DNA of 64,000 bases from Macrolepiota albuminosa (Eukaryota; Basidiomycota; Agaricomycetes; Agaricales; Agaricaceae): NCBI GenBank assembly GCA_027475525.1, contig JAMWFC010000052.1, positions 1 through 64,000 of the forward strand, in the 5' to 3' direction. The first letter of the stretch is position 1; the number at the start of each line of letters is the position of its first letter. The position numbers and the translations under genes are program-made. The notes below the pieces were generated by a model. It had not been told where the DNA came from. It did not search any database and saw only the letters and a program-made list of their open reading frames with translations. Below are positions 57,198 to 64,000 of this stretch, piece by piece.

Positions 57198-60100
57198 TCA
57201 ATACTTCTTGATTAAGCTTTTCATGGCTTGAATAGTGTCTGGATGATTGCTTCCAAGTGCTTCTTTTCTGACTTTCAATACTTCTTGATTAAGCTTTTCA
57301 GCCTCCTCTAGATTTCTACCTGTTCTCAATATAGCAGCAAGATTAGACATGGCTTGAATAGTGTCAGGATGATTGCTTCCAAATGTTTCTTTTCTGACTT
57401 TCAACACTTCTTGATTAAGTTTTTCAGCCTCCTCTAGTTTTCCACCTTTCCAAAATGTTGCAGCAAGATTAGACATAGCTTGAATAGTGTCTAGGTGACT
57501 GCTTCCAAATGCTTCTTTTCTAGCTTTCAATACTTTTTGTTCAAGCTTTTCAGCCTCTTCAAGTTGTTTGCTTTTTTTCAATGTTGCAGCAAGGTCAGAC
57601 ATGGCTTGAATAGTATCGAGATGACTACTTCCATGTGCTTGGTGTCTGACTTTCAACACTTGTTGATTCAATACTATAGCCTCTTCTAGTTTTCCACTTT
57701 TTCTAAATGTTGCAGCAAGGTCAGACATGGCTTGAATAGTGTCTGGATGATTGCTTCCAAGTGCTTCTTTTCTGACTTTCAATACTTCTTGATTAAGCTT
57801 TTCAGCCTCCTCCAGATTTCTACCTGTTCTCAATGTAGCAGCAAGGTCAAACATGGCTTGAATAGTGTCTGGATGATTGCTTCCAAGTGCTTCTTTTCTG
57901 ACTTTCAATACTTCTTGATTAAGCTTTTTAGCCACCTCCAGATTTCTACCTGTTCTCAATGTAGCAGCAAGATCAGACATGGCTTGAATAGTGTCAGGAT
58001 GACTGCTTCCAAATGTTTCTTTTCTGATTTTCAACACTTCTTGATTAAGTTTTTCAGCCTCCTGTGGTTTTCCACTTTTTTTGAATATGGCAGCAAGGTC
58101 AGACATGTCTTGAATAGTGTCAGGATAACTGCTTCCAAATGTTTCTTTCCTGACTTTCAACACTTCTTGTTCAAGTTTTTCAGCTTCCTCTAGTTTTTCA
58201 CTTTTTTTATATATTGCAGCAGAATCAGACATGGCTTGAATAGTGTTTGGATGACTGCTTCCTAATGCTTCTTTTTTGTCTTTCAACACTTCTTGTTCAA
58301 ATTTTTCAGTCTCCTCTAGTTTTTCACTTTCTTTAAATTTCACAGCAAAGTCAGACATAGCTTGAATAGTGTTTAGATAACTGCTTCCAAATGCTTCTTT
58401 TCTGATTTTCAACACTTCTTGTTCAAGTTTTTCAGCTTCTTTCCATCTTCCATGTTTTTTAAATATTGCAGCAAGGTCAGACATGGCTTGAATAGTGTCT
58501 GGATGATTGCTTCCAAGTGCTTCTTTTCTGACTTTCAATACTTGTTGATTTAATATTTCGGCTTCTTCTAGTTTTCCAATGTTTCCAAGTGTTGCAGCAA
58601 GGTCAGACATGGCTTGAATGGTGTTAGGATGACTGCTTCCAAATGTCTCTTTTCTGACTTTCAACACTTCTTGTTCAAGTTTTTCAGCCTCCTCTAGTTT
58701 TCCACCTTTGTTAAATATTGCAGCAAGATCAGACATAGCATGAATAGTGTCTGGATGGCTGCTTCCAAGTACTTGATGTCTGACTTTCAACACTTGTTGA
58801 TTTAATACTTCAGCATCTGCTAGTTTTCCAATTTTTCTTAGTGTTGCAGCAAGGTCAGACATGGCTTGAATAGTGTCAGGATGACTGCTTCCCAATGTTT
58901 TGTTTCTGACTTTTAACACTTCTTGTTCAAGTTTTTCAGCCTCTTCTAGTTTTCCAATTTTTCTTAGTGTTGCAGCAAGGTCAGACATGGCTTGAATAGT
59001 GTCAGGATGACTGCTTCCCAATGTCTTGTTTCTGACTTTTAACACTTCTTGTTCAAGTTTTTCAGCCTCCTCTAGTTTTCCACTTGTCTGAAATATTGCA
59101 GCAAGATTAGACATAGCTTGATAAATATTTGAATCACTGTTTTCTGAGATTTTTTTTTGCTCTTCAAGCACTTGCAACTGAAGAGGCTCTGCATTATTCC
59201 AAAAGTGTGCAGCCAAGAAAATCTTGACCAGTCTTTCTGCAAATTTGTAGTTGTCACATTTATGATCCAAAAAATCCATCAATGTCTGTATATGCAGCAC
59301 CCATTGAGCTGCATCATTGTATGACACAATTTTATCTCCTAAACAATAAAACAATTGTTGTGCACATTGCTTAGCTTTTTCCTGCTTTTCTCCTGATAAA
59401 GAGTAAAAAGCCCAAAAATGAGCAAGTGGGTGAATCTCTAACATTACACCTCCTTTTTCTCTTATTTCCACTAATGAATATGATTTGAGCATCTCAATTG
59501 CTTCTTCAAGTAACTTGTTACTCCAATTTTTACCATCTGTAACAAATATTTGAAGCAAGTTCTGTAATTCTTGAATACTCACTTCATGAGTATCAGAGAG
59601 TTTTTCCCAAGCTTTTTTAAGAATTGAAACAGGTATTTTAGAATAATGTAACACACTACATAACATAAGAAGTGCCTTTGCTTGTTCATTTAGCTTCTGA
59701 TAGCTCAGATTCCATGTAGCAAAAACAGAGAGTTGATGGCTATAAATTGTTTGCTTTTTTATAGTTGCTAAATATTCTATCTTATTTTTTTTCAACCTTT
59801 TAAGATACTGCTTTATTTCAACATGCTGATTAATCAAAAGATAGCTTCCTGCTTGAACAATAGCTAATGCAAAATAACTCAGTTCTTGAAGAAGCTCATT
59901 AACAGCTGTTTGCTCAGTTTTTTCCCTGCAACTAGCTTTATAAAAAACCTCGAATACATCTTCAGCTATCAATTCTCCAATTTGATAATGGTGTTTAGAT
60001 GCATATATTTTTGTTGCTTCATTTCTGCTTGTTATAAGGATATTTCCATGATTGCATTTTGGAAAGTATTCTTGCAAAACAATATCAGGATCATCAGCAC

Positions 60101-61793
60101 CATCAAAAAGCATTAACCATTCTCTTTTCTGGTGACAAAACCATAAAAGAGCAGCAGCAGGTGTAGTATCAGGCAAATTTACACTCTGAGCAAGTAAAGT
60201 CAAAAACTGCTCAATTGATGCTTTGGAACTAGCATCTATCATATATATGGAGGAAAATCTAATTGATTAAATTAAACCATAAGATGTGAAAAATATAACT
60301 GTCTCATACCTGCTTCTAAATTTGTGACAAAATTGCAGTACAACTTGTGTCTTTCCAGCTCCGTCTAAGCCATGTAGCACACAATGCTGCTGCATTTGCA
60401 TTTTTAATGAAGATTGATGAGGATCAAAACACTTTTCAAGATGCAACAAAATATCTGCTCTGCCAGTGAAAAGTGGAGATGGAGAAGGAATAATAGGAAG
60501 AACTGGTGCAGATATATAAGGAGATATTTGTTTGTTAGAAAAACTTGTAGGCATAGTTCCACCTTCTAATAACTGTCAGTACATAATACAATCAAATAAG
60601 TAAAGTACCTTACTCAAAACTCCAAGAGTAGTCTTTTGAAGGCAACCATGTAAAGTGTTTGTTAGACTAGTTATTTCCCGTGTGACTTTGGCCTTTTGAA
60701 GATAGGAGAAAGAATGTGTTTGAATTTCTCCTTGTCTATTCAAATTATCCAAAGCCATTTTCTGAAGCCCTTGATCTACATTGAGTCTGTAAAACAGTTC
60801 AGGCACCTGCATAAAATTCTCTTCACAATTCTCAGCTAATTCTTCACAATTAGTAGCTATTTGATGGAGAAGTTCCATCATTTTTTTGCCAATACCTTTA
60901 TAAGGCTTCCAGGAAACATAACCTGAATGCCCTGCTCCTAGGCTGACTAAACATGCTACTGATTGAAAATGACCAAAAACCATTACAGCCTCTTTCAGGA
61001 CAAGATCAGTTGGATTGCTATGGCCCAAACCTGCACCTATAAAGGTCTCAGGAACTCCATCAGAATCAATAGAAACATGTTTGAAAAAATCAGGAGTAGC
61101 AGTAGTAGCACGGGCAGCTTGCACCACAGTACAATCATAACCTGGATTGGCTGATACCTCATATGTTCTGAAGATACGAGGTGTTATATTGACAGAGGGA
61201 AGAGCCACCACAAAACTTTTAAGTGGTTCAATGTCAGCTAAGTAGCAGAAATGGAGAATACCGGAGTACCTTCTGCAGACAGGATGATCCTCTTTCATCA
61301 TGACATTCTCTGGAAATCCAGCAGATTGTATGATGCCTCTCATACAAGACTCAAAGACAGTTGCTTTGAACTTCTCGCCCCGATGGCACCATTTCTTGAC
61401 ATCAGAGTAGACCTCCCGGCTGAACGATACATAGTTCTTAATGGCCATGTCAATAGGCATACGGAGTCGACCAAGCATCAACGCGATTACTCTGATATAC
61501 CATTATTAAACATTCAATTTCGTAGAGAACCTTGTCACCTACCCTCCTGTTCCAGCCCCACCTATTATATCGAAATAATCACAAGGCTTAGGCGGAGAGC
61601 TAGCGTTCTCCAGGCGCATAAGACGAAACATAATTTCTTGGAGAATGATGAGCTCAGACAGTCCACGTACACCACCGTCATCTGGATTATTATTCCGATG
61701 ACGTTAGTAATCGCGATCCATGGGTCAAAAGAGCGTACCCAAAGATAACATCCTCAATCCGCGTTGCATTTGGTTTGTGTTGATATTCTGCAT
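57198..61793 (-). CDS. NLR-like protein: patatin-like / NB-ARC / TPR (right copy)
   Basis: Exons: 61793-61739, 61681-61543, 61491-60614, 60562-60310, 60258-57198 (introns 57, 51, 51, 51 nt; frame kept at each junction), giving about 1461 residues. The patatin-like part (about 15-260) has DDGGVRGLSEL, but GGAGTGG and IGAGLGHSNP in place of GxSxG and the Asp motif. The NTPase has P-loop GLDGAGKT (about 422-429), LMLFDGADD, ILITSRN and IHPLAHFWA. From about 820 on come some 15 TPR units of 42 residues with the core DTIQAMSDLAATL. Proteins of this type are thought to sense non-self and trigger a cell response. A 49-nt deletion ends the frame early. ATG chosen for its match to the left copy and the patatin start RGLRMLSL. 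Confidence 0.85.
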
Positions 61794-63148
61794 GGGAGCG
61801 TCAATTACTGAAGGGAAGGAAAGCTTTCTCACTCTTCGATTGATTTATGACAGAAAGCTGTTCTCGCGCTTGGGCCTTTGCTCCTGAAAAAAGCAACGAT
61901 TTGTAATTGGTAGACTATAATTGGTAGATGTAGCGGTTCGGGTTCTCGCTATGGAAATGACTGGCAGTACCAGAGCCTCCTCCACTCTGCGTAACGGGTC
62001 ACAGTATAGTAACGATGTTTATTCTAATGGGACAGGTAGTCCAACTGGTTCGTCGAGTGCAATTCCGACGTTTTCCATTTTAGGCAAAACGTGTTAGACC
62101 TATACTTAGACACTCTTGAAGTGCGAGCAAGACTTATTCTCTCCGAGGACAGTATATAAAAATCCAGAGAAGGTCGACTGACTTCGCATCGGCACTTAGT
62201 GCATTCCGTTCATTTCTTTGTCTTTACCGCCTGCGCCCTCTACGTCTGCACCTCGACCTCAACTACGACTTCCAAAAACAACAACTCTCAACTGGCAGAG
62301 TGACGCCATGAGCTGCCGCTCACACCCTCAATGCCGCTGCAATCTCCTCTCGCCAGGCATGCATCTCCGAATGGTAAGCCAGCAGCCCTCGACGTGCGAA
62401 ATCTGAACTTGGGCAAGATGAGCATGCACCTTCGCACGGCGTACGCGGCGCTCTTCCCGAGCTCGTTATATCTCGTCCTTGCACCACTACGCACACGCAC
62501 TGCACCCTCATAGCCATTCGCACACCAGTCCCGTTCGGTCTAACACCGTTCTCCCTGCCCGCCACCGTCATTACGCCATCCTTTCAAGGAGGGAAGGTGC
62601 TGGATGATCCCATCGCGCACGGTCGCGTACGAGATGTACTCCTCGCACCCCGCGAGGCACTACGGCGGAACGTAGTGTGCACCCGCAGAGGCAAGCAAGA
62701 CGTACTGCAGGCAGGTCGTGCAAGACATCTTGATGCTCTCCAGCGGGCGGCACTTAACACACAAAGCAACAATCTTCCATGTCCAGCAGTCGAGGAGCTC
62801 TCAGATGGCGCCGCAGCCGTAAGAGTAGCAGTGGCTTTCTTGAGCTCAGCATCGCCCCCTGAGGAAGTTGAGTGGGAGAGCGTGGCTCTGGATCATGCAG
62901 GTGTGGGCAAACATAACAACGGCGTGTATGCTAAAATAGAGAAGCACTTAAATGGCAGCGGAGGCGGTGCACAATGATACGGAGGATTCATGGACAGAGC
63001 AGAAGTGCAGGACCCCGTCCTCCTCGACATTCGAGCACGCAGCCGACAATGTGCTGCTGGAGACCCATGTCTCCCACACCATGGACGTGCTAAACGAATA
63101 AAGCGACAGTGGGACGCGGTGAATTTGGATTTGGAGATCAGGCTCAGG
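61794..63148 (-). other. upstream region and GC-rich block of the right NLR gene (right arm of inverted duplication)
   Basis: Inverted counterpart of 4761-6148. The last ~90 bases before the ATG are nearly identical to the left arm. Bases about 61881-62120 have no match there and replace the left TATA-like segment; a different TATATAAA-type box is at 62153-62160. The GC-rich block (62250-63148) matches the left one, with small insertions and deletions that break every frame shared by both copies. One - strand frame (62320-62571, ending LLAYHSEMHAWREEIAAALR) and its left counterpart (5403-5600) are conserved to the stop, but I cannot name it. Confidence 0.6.
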
Positions 63149-64000
63149 TGAGAATGGCTTTGGGGAAATTTGTGGTATGTTATGATTTGACAAAAATTTC
63201 TGGTGTGGTAACACCAATCAAAGAATGAGCCAAGAGAAGATAATCGCATCGTACCGTATCGAGTAAAAGGTTCAGAAACGAACCAAATGAGGGTCGATTG
63301 TTAGTGGATCAATGATTAAATCTTGACACTTGCTGACGAGGACATGTTGTTTGTCATTCTTATTCGTGGACTCTCCTTCGTTTTGAAGTGACCAGGATGT
63401 TTACCATCTTTGAGTGATGGTCACTGCTGGCACCGGATTGTGTTTCCGTTGGAAAAATTCGAAAAGAAAGCTGTCATGCAATTTCCAATGTGCAAATTTT
63501 CAAAAGAAAAAGGCACTTTCCTTTGTTGAATGACTCTTTTTGTGGGAAATTAATACATCAGAAATAGCATAACAGCTTTCTTTTACACTTTTTCCACTGA
63601 AAACACTTTCTAGTATCAGCAGTGAGTACGATCTGGCCGCAAGAAGCAAGAATACGGCCTCTGTTTTCCAAGCATTGTTTAGGGGCGTTCTGGGGTCTCC
63701 CTTTAGCTGATACTCTCCTGTGAGGGGCCTTGACAACAGGGTTTATTATTAGGCCTAAAAAGAAGTGAAGAAATATCAGAGACCAAGTAAAGGTGTAGCC
63801 TAGAGAACTTAAAGAGCTGCTGAGCCGAGGAAAAGGTAAAATACGCTAGTTACAACCTTTAAACTACTAGTACCCCGGAGAAGCAACGGAGGTTCGTCCG
63901 CCACCCATACTCCGCGGGCCACGCTACTCAAAACTCAGGGTGTTAACCAGCCGTCTCCAATCATGTCTCCAACATTGTTTCAGAACCATCAATACGTGGC
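63149..64000. other. no recognisable feature
   Basis: Sequence outside the duplication. No supported gene; the frame at 63500-63736 (-) shows no known domain. The last 160 bases are richer in GC (CCCGGAGAAGCAACGGAGG) and may begin another feature beyond the window. Confidence 0.5.

Noticed and set aside
56281..59150. Regular 126-bp repeats that could be read as a satellite or CRISPR-like array
   Set aside because: They encode 42-residue TPR units in one frame of the NLR gene; there are no spacers and the period is a multiple of three.

Overview
The window looks like a transposon-rich accessory region of a basidiomycete fungus, probably an agaricomycete. The evidence is genes with short introns (about 43-60 nt, several exactly 51 nt), patatin / NB-ARC / TPR receptor-like genes of the fungal NLR type, a KDZ transposase with a CxC2-type cysteine cluster, a chromodomain Ty3/gypsy element, a Helitron-type helicase and a Tad/L1-like LINE. 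No ordinary intact housekeeping gene was found. I cannot name the species.

The frame of the window is an inverted segmental duplication. The left arm (about 4761-9780, + strand) and the right arm (about 55950-63148, - strand) each hold a GC-rich block followed by an NLR-like gene: patatin-like domain, NTPase with P-loop, then 42-residue TPR units. The left gene (6149-9505) is damaged by a 2-nt deletion relative to the right copy and by a premature stop. The right gene (61793 down to 57198) encodes about 1461 residues with some 15 TPR units; a 49-nt deletion cuts it off from roughly seven more in-frame units. In both, the two catalytic residues expected of a patatin are glycines.

Between the arms lies about 46 kb of transposon debris. 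1493-4045 (outside the left arm) has two LTRs of one family around a broken gag. 4046-4597 is a tyrosine-recombinase relic. 10262-25975 is a decayed LINE, split by a 10.2-kb chromovirus (14363-24590, target duplication GGGGC) that itself carries a solo LTR (23482-23980, target duplication ACGCC). 26000-28170 is a cluster of palindromic and tRNA-related repeats. 28325-36503 holds a KDZ transposase relic with two convergent companion genes. 37290-41870 is a Helitron helicase relic interrupted by a probable solo LTR. 42000-52300 is AT-rich with few recognisable relics: an integrase fragment and traces of a DUF6534-like membrane protein. 52395-53652 is a pseudogene of a DNAJC8/Spf31-type J-domain protein.

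Two cross-cutting patterns matter. First, ten places carry a head-to-tail duplication of exactly 77 bp; a constant length in unrelated sequence points to an assembly artefact (k-mer overlap not merged) rather than biology, and it creates some apparent frame breaks. Second, many stops in the relics are TGA or TAG where the frame expects Trp, Arg or Gln, consistent with C-to-T decay. No rRNA, intact tRNA, CRISPR array or bacterial feature was seen.
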